This document shows, one piece after another, positions 16,848-25,922 of a DNA stretch of 64,000 bases. The notes below the pieces were generated by a model, which was not told the origin of the DNA, did no database searches, and saw nothing but the letters and a program-made list of their open reading frames with translations. Made by a program: the position numbers and the translations under genes. Position 1 is the first letter of the stretch. Each line of letters starts with the position of its first letter. Source of the stretch: Lacibacter sp. H375 (lineage in GTDB: Bacteria; Bacteroidota; Bacteroidia; Chitinophagales; Chitinophagaceae). The DNA lies in contig NZ_JBBKTT010000001.1 of the NCBI RefSeq assembly GCF_037892425.1, positions 868,001-932,000 on the forward strand, in the 5' to 3' direction.

Positions 16848-17348
16848 TTTTGCAGAATGGTTTAGGTGTTTGCAACTAAGAAGAAGCAAACGGGTGATTA
16901 AATAGCCGGGAAGTTTGTAGTAAGGCGGGAAGAAATAAGTACTACAAAATGTATTAACCGTGATCCTGTGGTTTGCAAGTGAACTTCGTTAAGAGCAAAT
17001 AAAATGCTTTGTGAATGAAATAAACTTTCATAGCAAAATATAATTAGCTAAGAAAGTCATATGTAAGGGGGCGAAAAAGAACGAACCCGTCTTACCGTCA
17101 GTGGTACCGCCAGGCACCCGGAACACGATAAGCTGATAGGGCCCGTTCTAAGCAAATATAGAACGGGCTTGCTCTATCATCTCGTGTTCCTAAAATAACT
17201 GGCGGTTTTCTGAACGAGACTCTTTAGCGAAGCACCTACTTTTTATTTTGAAGCAGGTTAAATTAATAATGAGATCAAATATAATACTATTTTTGAAAGT
17301 AGTCTATATGGCTTACCTATTTTTTTTAAATAAACACCAGCTTGCATT
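16848..17348. other. Non-coding stretch of 501 bases at the left edge of the AT-rich region
   Basis: No supported ORF on either strand. It holds the promoter region of the minus-strand TlpA-SusC-SusD unit (16848-17040), the long palindrome at 17106-17206, and about 140 AT-rich bases that should carry the promoter of the HTH gene at 17349. Confidence 0.6.
17106..17206. repeat. 101-base imperfect palindrome (multi-step hairpin)
   Basis: Four nested arm pairs are in register: ACCGCCAG (17106-17113) with CTGGCGGT (17199-17206); GGAACACGA (17120-17128) with TCGTGTTCC (17182-17190); TGATAG (17134-17139) with CTATCA (17174-17179); and GCCCGTTCTA (17141-17150) with TAGAACGGGC (17159-17168), around the eight-base loop AGCAAATA. 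All arms pair perfectly and are separated by unpaired bulges. It lies between the SusC locus and the first gene of the AT-rich accessory region. It could be an RNA structure, a recombination site or a mobile-element end; none is proven. Confidence 0.75.
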
Positions 17349-17609
17349 ATGCCTGCTAAGCTGGACAATATTGATATTAGTTTGAAACTCGCAATTGCTA
17401 AGAGATTTGCAGAAATTAGAAAAGATTCTGGCAAAACACAAGAGGCTTTTGCCCACGAGTCGGGGAGAGATAAACAGTCTTATAATAAGAATGAAAAGGG
17501 TAAAGGAGCAACTATTTATACAATAAATAAATTCTGTATTGAGAATGGTATGACACTTAAAGAATTCTTTGATTCGCCATTATTTCACACAAAAAGGGGA
17601 AAGAAATAA
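17349..17609 (+). CDS. XRE-family helix-turn-helix protein (86 aa)
   Basis: A short DNA-binding protein of the Cro/CI type. The HTH is at about residues 17-60 (IAKRFAEIRKDSGKTQEAFAHESGRDKQSYNKNEKG), then a helical tail ending in KRGKK. It is the first gene of the AT-rich cluster and is likely its regulator. No ligand domain is present. The recognition helix region (SGRDKQSYNKNEKG) departs from common XRE members (usually xSxxxISxxExG) but keeps the pattern. Its own upstream region is AT-rich, and the large palindrome ends 142 bases before the start. Confidence 0.8.
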   Translation: MPAKLDNIDISLKLAIAKRFAEIRKDSGKTQEAFAHESGRDKQSYNKNEKGKGATIYTINKFCIENGMTLKEFFDSPLFHTKRGKK

Positions 17610-17676
17610 TTACAAAAGGGTGAAAACACTATAGTTTATTTCATAACTATTTTGCATATTGGCGAGAAACTAATTT

Positions 17677-18042
17677 ATGAGAATCCTTTTAATCCCATTG
17701 CTTTTGCTATTTGTAGCCAAAAAGAGCTATTCGCAAAAAGTTATACCACTTGAAGATATAAATAAACACATTGGAGATAGTGTAACCGTATGCGGCAAAG
17801 TAAGTGGTGTACGTTTTTTAGAAACCTCAAAGAATACTCCCACCTTTATTAACCTTGGCCAAGCTTTCCCTAATCATACTTTAACAATAGTTATCTGGAG
17901 TGATGTAAGGAAGCAATTTGAAACTGTACCGGAAGTATTGTTTAAAGATAAAGAGGTATGCGTTACCGGTAGGATTGAGTTGTTTCGGGAGAAAGCGCAG
18001 ATTGTGTTGAGGAGGAAAGACGATGTATTTGGGAGAGACTGA
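17677..18042 (+). CDS. Exported OB-fold (tRNA_anti-like) protein (121 aa)
   Basis: A signal peptide of about 19 residues (MRILLIPLLLLFVAKKSYSQ) targets it to the periplasm. The mature part is a compact beta-barrel pattern typical of bacterial OB-folds: INKHIGDSVTVCGKVSGV, TFINLGQAFPNHTLTIVIW, then KDKEVCVTGRIELFREKAQIVL. The two cysteines could form a disulfide. Proteins like this bind DNA or oligonucleotides outside the cytoplasm, or serve as small binding domains. Its place in the cluster is unclear, and it may be an unrelated neighbour. It is 67 bases after the HTH gene. Confidence 0.65.
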   Translation: MRILLIPLLLLFVAKKSYSQKVIPLEDINKHIGDSVTVCGKVSGVRFLETSKNTPTFINLGQAFPNHTLTIVIWSDVRKQFETVPEVLFKDKEVCVTGRIELFREKAQIVLRRKDDVFGRD

Positions 18043-18200
18043 TATTGTGGAGTTGTACTTTACGCCTGAGAGCGTATTTGAATTGGCATATGAACAATTG
18101 AGTTGAAAATACCGTGGAAAGACGAGTTAGAGGCTGAGGGCAGTTTTTATATTGAGTTTTGCAAATACACACTTTAGTTGTCATTTAAACCCCAATTATC

Positions 18201-19088
18201 ATGTTCGTAGATTCCATCGAAGAGGTCTCTAGATTTACAAGACCTGTTCACATAATTACTAGAAATTATAAAGAGACAATTGTAAGCCCAGGTGCAGCGA
18301 CATTATTCTTTATTAACGAGGAAGGTGTTGCTATTACTTGTAGGCACGTTATAGATCTAATAGGTAATCGACACGCAATTAACGATCACTATGAAAAATT
18401 CAAAGTTGAAAAAAAAGCAATAGGAAAAAACAATAAATATAATCAAAGAATAAAGGCATTGGAAGCTTCCTATAACTTTAAGGATGGCGTAACTATTCAA
18501 CTTCAAGAATTATTTGTTGCAGTTACAAGTGAACAATCTTTAAGTTACCGGTGGATAAATCACCCCAAATATGATTTATCAATAGTGATTTTTGAAGACT
18601 TCAAGAGCCCACTTTATCAATCTTATGCAAGGTTTTTGAAAGATAGCAGCAGTTTAAAGCAAGGCAAGTTCCTTTGCAGATTGGGATTTCCATTCCCAGA
18701 ATTTACAAATTTTCAATATGATGCAGCCACCGATAATATTATGTGGACACAGGTTGGGCAAATTGATACACCAAGATTCCCAATAGAAGGTATGTTAACA
18801 AGACATTTAATAAATGACGGAGAAATATTTGGTATTGAGCTAAGTACTCCAGGCTTAAGAGGGCAAAGCGGCGGCCCACTATTTAACAACGACGGCATAA
18901 TTTGTGGGATGCAAACAAGCACGAATCATTTGCATCTTGGTTTCGATATGAAAAATTTTGAGTATAATTCAAATGGGCATAAAATAAAAGTAACCAACCA
19001 GCCCTTTTTACATGTTGGACAGTGTATTCATGTCAACGTCATAAAAGATTTTTTAAAGGCCAATAAAATAAAATTCTACGAGGAATAA
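18201..19088 (+). CDS. Trypsin-like serine protease, copy 1 (295 aa)
   Basis: A cytoplasmic (no signal peptide) chymotrypsin-fold protease. The catalytic triad is complete: His49 in ITCRHVID, Asp125 in KYDLSIVI, Ser223 in LRGQSGGPLF. This is the pattern of trypsin/DegP-type domains used without a PDZ domain. An insertion of about 40 lysine-rich residues separates His and Asp. It is followed after 48 bases by a second trypsin-like gene of independent sequence. Intracellular trypsin-like domains often act as effectors or processing proteases in bacterial conflict systems, and the location between an HTH regulator and a KAP NTPase fits that (inference). Confidence 0.8.
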   Translation: MFVDSIEEVSRFTRPVHIITRNYKETIVSPGAATLFFINEEGVAITCRHVIDLIGNRHAINDHYEKFKVEKKAIGKNNKYNQRIKALEASYNFKDGVTIQLQELFVAVTSEQSLSYRWINHPKYDLSIVIFEDFKSPLYQSYARFLKDSSSLKQGKFLCRLGFPFPEFTNFQYDAATDNIMWTQVGQIDTPRFPIEGMLTRHLINDGEIFGIELSTPGLRGQSGGPLFNNDGIICGMQTSTNHLHLGFDMKNFEYNSNGHKIKVTNQPFLHVGQCIHVNVIKDFLKANKIKFYEE

Positions 19089-19136
19089 GATTGTGTTCAA
19101 TGACATTTATCAAATTCAACTATAAATGCACTTCAG

Positions 19137-19910
19137 ATGTTTCATGAGCCTTCAATTCATTTCCTCTATTCTTCTTATAAAATTCAGGTAGAGCATACTG
19201 ATGGATATAAAGTAAAGACTGGTACTGCAACAGCGTTCTTACTTGAGATCGGCAAAAATTTTCCTTGGATTATTACCAACAGGCATGTTGTTGATCTTGA
19301 CTACAACCAACCAACTGCACAATATAAAGACTTTAAACTATCCAAATTTCAAATAACTGGACGTAAGCCAGATGATAGTGAATATACATATCAACTGTAC
19401 GAAAAAGCAGATATATATTATCATGATGACTATGAAAATGATGTTGCAATTATTAAGGCACATGTAGACTTAGTAGAAGGCCAATCATTTCATTGGCATT
19501 TTGGGATGGAGCACCTTGCGGACGAAGAGATATTTAAACAAATTCAGCCTTTTGATCTTATCTGTTATTCTGGATTTCCTGATAGTCACGACAAACTGGC
19601 GAACAGACCAATTTTAAGAAGCGGTCACATTGCAAGTGATCCTAAATTTCATTATTCTTGGAATAAAAAATTTCAAGGACAATGCGTAGCATATGAGGGA
19701 TTTTCTTCTCCCGGTGCCTCGGGGAGCCCGGTTTTTGCCCCGCCACGAGGGTTGAGAAATATTCCAAATTCACGGCATGGATATTTAATTGGAGTAAACG
19801 CTGGTCATATTCCTGAAAATTATGGACATAGTGGGATCTCATATTTTTACAAATCAACTGTAATAAAAGAAATTATCGAAAAACATAGACTGAAGGATTT
19901 TTCATTTTAA
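19137..19910 (+). CDS. Trypsin-like serine protease, copy 2 (257 aa)
   Basis: A second chymotrypsin-fold protease without signal peptide. The triad is complete: His50 in IITNRHVVD, Asp102 in YENDVAII, Ser195 in SPGASGSPVF. It shares the fold but little sequence with copy 1, so this is not a recent duplication; the two may cleave different targets or act as a heteromer. It starts 48 bases after copy 1 and ends 38 bases before a putative nuclease gene, consistent with one operon. The ordered GASGSP loop and intact oxyanion glycine suggest it is active. Confidence 0.8.
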   Translation: MFHEPSIHFLYSSYKIQVEHTDGYKVKTGTATAFLLEIGKNFPWIITNRHVVDLDYNQPTAQYKDFKLSKFQITGRKPDDSEYTYQLYEKADIYYHDDYENDVAIIKAHVDLVEGQSFHWHFGMEHLADEEIFKQIQPFDLICYSGFPDSHDKLANRPILRSGHIASDPKFHYSWNKKFQGQCVAYEGFSSPGASGSPVFAPPRGLRNIPNSRHGYLIGVNAGHIPENYGHSGISYFYKSTVIKEIIEKHRLKDFSF

Positions 19911-19948
19911 CATGCAGTTAAATCACTCACTAATATTTTAGAATATAA

Positions 19949-21286
19949 ATGAAGTTTGAATATAAATATTTAGGAAATCGGCAACCATACAGCAATATTG
20001 AACCGGTGGAGTTGGATGATTGTTTCCGAATACTACGTGAAACTTTTGGTGATGCATGGCTTGATGAGCGCAACAATAATGTTTTACAAAAACTTTGGAC
20101 AAGAAGAGACAGCCTAGCTACACGTGAGCTGTTTAGCCTTGGCTTTTCAATTCGTGCTTTATCAAAATTTTCCGATTTTATAAAGGAAAAGGTAGAATTG
20201 ATCAAAACAAACGATCCAAAAAACTGGAATGGCGCACTGTTTGAAATATTTGCCTTAAGTTTTTTTTTACGACATAATACTGTGCCAGCTAAAAGAAACC
20301 AAGCTGGTTATGACGGCGTCATTAATTTAAATACCGATAAGAAAATTAGACTTTCAATTAAAAACTATTCAATTTCCAAACACCATGAGATTTTTCTAAA
20401 AGAGTCGGAGCTTATAAATAGCCTAACTCAAAAAAATATACAAGATTATAATTGTTCTCCAATCGAGGTTATTATTAATAAAAAAAACGGCTATCCCTCT
20501 TCAGGAGATTGGCAACTGCTAAAAGACAACTATCATGGTATATTTATAGAGTACAATAAAAGAGGGAAAAACTTCATGCAGGCTGATATTGGTGATTGGG
20601 GTGTCATTGTTCAAGGTTTGCGGCAAACAGGCAAGCCTTATTCGAATCAAAAAAAATCTTATACACTCATCTTGTCTGCACCCTTCCATACTAATGAAGA
20701 AAAGAATATATTTGATAAATTGGAAGAAGCTTGCGCCAATTTAGTTAAACATGGTGGGGCTGAAACTGGCGACGAAAAAAACATGGTAATAATTCATCTG
20801 CCTAAAATTGCCAGCAGGCAAAATTGCGAAAAATGGATTAAAAATTATTTTGAATTGTTCCCTGCAAAACCGATCTCTGCAGTCATCTTATATCAACCAC
20901 TTGTTCTTAGTATAAAAGAGGGCAAAGGGACATATATCTCAAATGGAATATCAATAATTTCCCGTGAAAGTTTTGAAAAAGACTTCGAATCTCTAATTCC
21001 TTTGGATATTGTTTTTCCAATGGGAACTCCTGAAACAGAATTTCCAAGTCATAAAATATTTGTTCAAGAAACGTTGGCTACCGCTTTTGAAATTAGTTTG
21101 ACAAATTTCTATGTATTTCAACAAGGTCACCATTATCATGACGCTCAAAAGGTTGGAGCATCTATGGAAGGTTCGCTTAATAAAGTTGCATCAGGAATTT
21201 TCACACATAGCATTTTTGAAATAGATGGGCAGCATGTGGAGTTTTCTGGACATTTCGAACCTTTGGATCAACTAGATATAATGTGA
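19949..21286 (+). CDS. Putative PD-(D/E)XK-like nuclease or effector protein (445 aa)
   Basis: Not a family I recognise with certainty. In the N-terminal third a restriction-endonuclease-like layout is visible: helix with Glu99 (NGALFEIFALSFFLR), then Asp122 in AGYDGVINL, then a strand ending SIK (Ser136, Lys138) in IRLSIKNYS. The order E...D...xxK fits PD-(D/E)XK enzymes, but the usual acidic residue two before Lys is a serine, so activity is uncertain. The C-terminal 250 residues are mixed alpha/beta without motifs. It lies in the run of protease, nuclease-like and KAP genes on one strand. Confidence 0.55.
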   Translation: MKFEYKYLGNRQPYSNIEPVELDDCFRILRETFGDAWLDERNNNVLQKLWTRRDSLATRELFSLGFSIRALSKFSDFIKEKVELIKTNDPKNWNGALFEIFALSFFLRHNTVPAKRNQAGYDGVINLNTDKKIRLSIKNYSISKHHEIFLKESELINSLTQKNIQDYNCSPIEVIINKKNGYPSSGDWQLLKDNYHGIFIEYNKRGKNFMQADIGDWGVIVQGLRQTGKPYSNQKKSYTLILSAPFHTNEEKNIFDKLEEACANLVKHGGAETGDEKNMVIIHLPKIASRQNCEKWIKNYFELFPAKPISAVILYQPLVLSIKEGKGTYISNGISIISRESFEKDFESLIPLDIVFPMGTPETEFPSHKIFVQETLATAFEISLTNFYVFQQGHHYHDAQKVGASMEGSLNKVASGIFTHSIFEIDGQHVEFSGHFEPLDQLDIM

Positions 21287-21372
21287 GCGGAGCCGAACAG
21301 TATTTGTATGCATTAGAAGGTTGCATATGCTGGTGATCGCAAAGCCAATTCTATACTACTATAGGTTACAAA

Positions 21373-22284
21373 ATGAAGGAATTAAATTTTGAATATGATT
21401 TACAGGAGGAGTTAAAAAGGCTTTCTTCTTCCATTGGATTTAAAGTTGCAAATTATAAGCCACTGGACAAAATGCTTTTGGACTACTTAACGGTGAGAAC
21501 TAAAATTATTGAGCCCTTAAATAGAACTGTCTTAATAAATCCTCGCTTTAAACTTGAAATACTTACTCATCCCAAAAAGAAAGAAATTGAGTTTGTTATC
21601 AATGCCGCAGCAGAAGGTAGAAATTTGAACGTCTTCCAAAACAAACGACTTTTGGAATCAAACTTTCACGATCACTTACAAAATGAGTGGAATATTTTTC
21701 ACTTTCACCTATCATTAAAGAAAGAAAAGAAATCGAAATTTGTAAAGCAGGTAAATTCATTGCTATTTGCCTATATTAATAAAGAGCATATCGTTTTTTT
21801 AGGCTCAGATACGCATAATGACGATGTTTTTGGCAACCCAAAATGGATTGAGGTTTTACATGATTTCTTTCCAGATATCATTAAAGAATATAGAAACGAT
21901 GAGATAGTTTCAGTTTATCCTAAAGTTAATTCAAAGGAGCGTCAAACCTTGTGGAACAAAGGGTATACGTTGGGTATGACTGAGATTAGGGGAGTAGTAT
22001 ACCATAGTCCCGGAGTTGGAAGGGCTACAAGCGGCCACAGTCTGATGAATTCCAGGACAGCAGACGAAATCTTGCGGTGGATTTATAAACTAAAGGAGCA
22101 GGTTCTTGACTCACACCATTTGCTTTGTAAATATCTTCAGATAGATGAGCATTTGGCAAAATTTAAGATAAGGTTTGGAGAAGAAACTTTGGAGCTGTAC
22201 GAAAGAACAACCGAAGAAACACTTGTAGTTTTTCCAGATATTTTGCAAGAAAAGACAGAATTAGAGAAAAGGATAATCCCTTAG
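21373..22284 (+). CDS. Accessory-region protein with NEWNIFHFHLS motif (303 aa)
   Basis: A soluble protein of unknown function. Residues 104-114 contain WNIFHFHLS, followed 20 residues later by SLLFAYIN and EHIVFLGSDTHND. I associate this WxxxHxHL(S/G) pattern with uncharacterised proteins of bacterial accessory and defence regions, but I cannot name the family. The spaced histidines and later acidic residues are compatible with a metal-dependent or RNase-like active site (inference). It sits 86 bases after the putative nuclease gene and 96 bases before the KAP NTPase. The gap holds no gene. Confidence 0.55.
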   Translation: MKELNFEYDLQEELKRLSSSIGFKVANYKPLDKMLLDYLTVRTKIIEPLNRTVLINPRFKLEILTHPKKKEIEFVINAAAEGRNLNVFQNKRLLESNFHDHLQNEWNIFHFHLSLKKEKKSKFVKQVNSLLFAYINKEHIVFLGSDTHNDDVFGNPKWIEVLHDFFPDIIKEYRNDEIVSVYPKVNSKERQTLWNKGYTLGMTEIRGVVYHSPGVGRATSGHSLMNSRTADEILRWIYKLKEQVLDSHHLLCKYLQIDEHLAKFKIRFGEETLELYERTTEETLVVFPDILQEKTELEKRIIP

Positions 22285-22380
22285 GATCACGACAAATTTT
22301 GTAGTTTCGTTTAACCTGCACAGTTATGCAAAATTAAATAGACATAACTTCATATTTCAACCCTTAATCTCCAAGTAATA

Positions 22381-25300
22381 GTGTCAAAATCAGTTACATA
22401 CCCAAGATTTATCAGCAATCTACCCTGCGGCGACGATTTATTCGAAAGTAAGTCACAGGAGAGAACGGCCAAGCAAATTGCAGAGCATATTACAGCCGGT
22501 GATAAGGATTATCAATTGATAGGCCTTGATGGTGAATGGGGATCAGGTAAATCGAATGCGATTAGTATTGTAAGAAAGCAATTAGAAAAAAAACATCACC
22601 TATTTATATACGACACATGGGCACATCAGGAGGATCTTCAGAGACGGTCTTTTCTTGAAGAACTTACAGACGACCTACAAAAAAATCATATTGTTGATCA
22701 GGTAGAGTGGCGAACCCGACTGAATGACTTGCTAGCCAAGAAGAAAGTCACGATTACAAAAACAATCCCAAGATTAAGTTATGCAATTATAGCTTCTCTT
22801 CTCGTTGCAATATTGACGCCGTTAACAAAGGTGATTTCAGACGAAGTGCCTGATGATAAGCCTATTTACAAATTTCTTATTGCTGCAGCACCTCTGATGA
22901 TTGCAATTGGCGTATGGATTATAGCAGCCCTCCGGGATAAGCAACTTTGGAACATTACGCAGCTGTTTAGTATATATGAAAAACAGGATCTGCAAAAGAT
23001 CACCGATGAAACAATTTCAGAAAATGAACCTTCTGTTCGGGAATTTCGAAACTGGATGCATCAACTTGACCAGGCTTCTAACAAGAAAATTGTTATTGTA
23101 TTCGATAACATGGATCGTCTGCCATCTGAAAAGATAAAAATAATATGGGCGCTGCTTCACACATTCTTTTCGGCAGGATACTATTCAAATATTTGGGTGA
23201 TTGTGCCGTTTGATCGATCACATGTAAGACAAGCATTTGAAAAAGACGGAGGAGACAACAATTTTGAAAAAACGAATCATTTTATTAATAAAACGTTTTC
23301 GGTAATATTTACTATATCTCCGGCTGTACTAACCGATTGGAAAAAGTTTTTTGAAATAAAGTTCAAAGATGCATTTGGAGAGGAAGAGAAAGCAGAATTT
23401 ATCATCGCAAGGAAAATATTTGATTTGCATCACGCTTCAATTACCCCACGAAAAATAATTGCCTTTCTAAATGATATTGTATCTCAAAAAATGATCTGGC
23501 GGGAGCAAATTAAGTTACGTTATATTGCTACATTTGTTTTGAACAGGCAGGAGATTGCTGCCTCGCCTTTATTTGAAATTTTCAACAAAAAGTTTCTTGG
23601 AAAAGCAAAGGGCCTTTTTGCAGGTGATGACACTGTTTCTAACAATATTGCGGCTTTGCTTTATAACATCCCTTTAGAAAAAGCGGCTCAGGTTGCCCTA
23701 CAACGTGAAATAGAAATTACGATTAGGGAACGAAGAATAGATGATCTTAAAAAAATGGCTGACTCCCCAGATTTTATCAGCATTTTAGAACAGCTTGAGG
23801 TTGAAGATATTGATATTGAAGCGACAACAATATGTTTGAATGAGATACAAAAAGCGCTACCAACTACAAATGAAGATTCATTCCAAGTAATATGGGATCG
23901 CATAATAGGTTCACAACTAGCTACACAAATTCAGGCGGTTGAATTTACTGAAATCCATAAAATACTTATTCAGCAATCACGGCCGGAACAGCGCAAATAC
24001 TTTGTTGCGTATCTGCTAAAGGGATTCTCTGGGGCTTCAGAATTTGCAGGTTCAAGATATTTTTCGGCGCTGTCGGGCATAGAGGAATTCCTGAAAGTAA
24101 ATAATTTTAATATCGATTATTTATTGCTGGTAAAACCAAAACAACTATCGCCGGAGCAATTTCTTGACTATCTTGATAAAGCTGGCAGCAACTATAAGAA
24201 ATATAAAGCTAGTTCCGCTAGCGCTTCCGTTGAAGAATATCTTCTTAATAAAACACCAGGAGACCTTGCCAACGCTTCTGTTATTCAGCATCTAAAAGAC
24301 GAATTTCAGTTCACTGAACTTAAACATAAAATTGAAAGTACTATAAACAACAAGCAAGTGACTTTGCAAAATGTTTATTCATTGTTTGCGACTTACAGTG
24401 CGGTTTCACCTGAGTTGCTTCTAAGTGCAAAATTGCAAGATCAACAGATATACGATTTGTTGGCTGAGGCAGAGGAGGATTCAAATGAATACAACGAGCT
24501 TGCTACTATGAGGATTGCACGTGCGAATAAATTTGCGAATAACGGTCCGGCGATGAATACACTGCTTTCCGTGGTTGATGATGACTATATTTCAGCCATT
24601 TACTCCCGGATTCAATGTTATGCAGATTACGGCGGTCTTTTGGTATCTGTTTGTAACTGGCAAAAGCCGGCTTTACAAGCAGTGCTGAAGAAAATGATAC
24701 TCAGTAGCAATGGGCAGTCCTTGAGAATATTAGAAATACTTTCGAGGTTTAGTCAAATCGCTGTCGCTGTAGGGGTTAGCAAAGAGGACTTGTTGAAGGA
24801 CTTGAATCGTTGGGTGGATAGCTTAAGAGATCAACTAACAATTGACTATTTAAAATCAGCGATACCGGATGAGGAGTTTTACAAAGATGCACTCTCCATT
24901 GAATGCGAGTTGTCAGACCTAGTCTTAAAAATTGCCGTTAAATATGTCGAACAGGAGTCCGAAGATCATTGGAACGAGGCATTTAAAGGAAATGACCCTT
25001 ATTTGCTCAATGTCTTAAACATTCTGCTACCTTCTGATAAGATTGTAGAATTTCCCCAAAGTTTATTTGCCGCATATAAAACTGCTCTTAAAGCAATAGC
25101 CGATGGTGATGATGATTATGATATTTCCAATGTCCCACATGGTTTGTGGGACATGCTGTTCGTTAAGTGTGACAAATCTCATTTACAGGCAACTGTTAAA
25201 GACATCAGAGACATTTTTTTAAGAGATTCGAAAATATTGGAAACGCAATTTCTATTTTTTGAACCCATGTTGAGGGAACTTGGAGGACTGCAGGAATGGA

Positions 25301-25767
25301 GTGGTGAGGTTGTAAGGAAGATTTTAACTTCTTGCTATTCTTCAACCGAATGCCTTGAAATATTGGTTGCTAACAAAGATTATTATTCTTCCTTGATAGA
25401 TAAAGCCGGCGATGATGCCCTTGAATTTATCGACATTATACGTGGTAATCTTGAAAAAAATACAGGAAACACTTTGCTGAAAGAGTTCAGTACAAAAATT
25501 GACGAGGAACTAGCAGAGAATATTACTATATCCTATGTTGATTATTTTTCACCTGATAGGAAATCAAGCGGTTCTGACAAAATCCCAAATTTGATAAAAC
25601 GAAAAATTGAAAAGGGCCGTATGCTTCATTTCCTTGTTGATAACAATATGGTAGATGGAGATGACCCACATGTAGGTGAGTTAAAAAGGCTTCATATAAA
25701 ATACATATATAAAGGTGAGAAAAAGGAAAAAATAGTGACAGAAGGAAATTGGATGAGTTTACCGTAG
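22381..25767 (+). CDS. KAP family P-loop NTPase with two membrane helices (1128 aa)
   Basis: The start is GTG at 22381. Upstream in-frame stops and the early position of the P-loop leave no room for another start. The Walker A motif GEWGSGKS is at residues 51-58, and Walker B is in KIVIVFDNMDRLP (about 236-247). Two transmembrane helices (about 135-151 and 165-185) are inserted between them, the hallmark of KAP NTPases, which are membrane-anchored STAND-like ATPases often found in defence loci. The remaining 800 residues are a large helical region that may act as sensor. It closes a cluster with two proteases and is the probable ATP-driven core (inference). Confidence 0.85.
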   Translation: MSKSVTYPRFISNLPCGDDLFESKSQERTAKQIAEHITAGDKDYQLIGLDGEWGSGKSNAISIVRKQLEKKHHLFIYDTWAHQEDLQRRSFLEELTDDLQKNHIVDQVEWRTRLNDLLAKKKVTITKTIPRLSYAIIASLLVAILTPLTKVISDEVPDDKPIYKFLIAAAPLMIAIGVWIIAALRDKQLWNITQLFSIYEKQDLQKITDETISENEPSVREFRNWMHQLDQASNKKIVIVFDNMDRLPSEKIKIIWALLHTFFSAGYYSNIWVIVPFDRSHVRQAFEKDGGDNNFEKTNHFINKTFSVIFTISPAVLTDWKKFFEIKFKDAFGEEEKAEFIIARKIFDLHHASITPRKIIAFLNDIVSQKMIWREQIKLRYIATFVLNRQEIAASPLFEIFNKKFLGKAKGLFAGDDTVSNNIAALLYNIPLEKAAQVALQREIEITIRERRIDDLKKMADSPDFISILEQLEVEDIDIEATTICLNEIQKALPTTNEDSFQVIWDRIIGSQLATQIQAVEFTEIHKILIQQSRPEQRKYFVAYLLKGFSGASEFAGSRYFSALSGIEEFLKVNNFNIDYLLLVKPKQLSPEQFLDYLDKAGSNYKKYKASSASASVEEYLLNKTPGDLANASVIQHLKDEFQFTELKHKIESTINNKQVTLQNVYSLFATYSAVSPELLLSAKLQDQQIYDLLAEAEEDSNEYNELATMRIARANKFANNGPAMNTLLSVVDDDYISAIYSRIQCYADYGGLLVSVCNWQKPALQAVLKKMILSSNGQSLRILEILSRFSQIAVAVGVSKEDLLKDLNRWVDSLRDQLTIDYLKSAIPDEEFYKDALSIECELSDLVLKIAVKYVEQESEDHWNEAFKGNDPYLLNVLNILLPSDKIVEFPQSLFAAYKTALKAIADGDDDYDISNVPHGLWDMLFVKCDKSHLQATVKDIRDIFLRDSKILETQFLFFEPMLRELGGLQEWSGEVVRKILTSCYSSTECLEILVANKDYYSSLIDKAGDDALEFIDIIRGNLEKNTGNTLLKEFSTKIDEELAENITISYVDYFSPDRKSSGSDKIPNLIKRKIEKGRMLHFLVDNNMVDGDDPHVGELKRLHIKYIYKGEKKEKIVTEGNWMSLP

Positions 25768-25922
25768 GTCAAACCAATTTATTCACTTCTTCTTATTTTG
25801 ACAGAAGTTCTAATTAAATAACCCCAAAGATAAAAATTTGAGGAAAGGCAACTGATAAAAGCTACAAATGAAATAGCGCTACTTATAACAACTATTAGCT
25901 TACTAGAACACACACGTAATCC

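Noticed and set aside
17106-17206. Integron attC site or simple terminator
   Set aside because: The arms lack the GTTRRRY/RYYYAAC core of attC, no integrase is present, and no T run follows, so the element is reported as unexplained.
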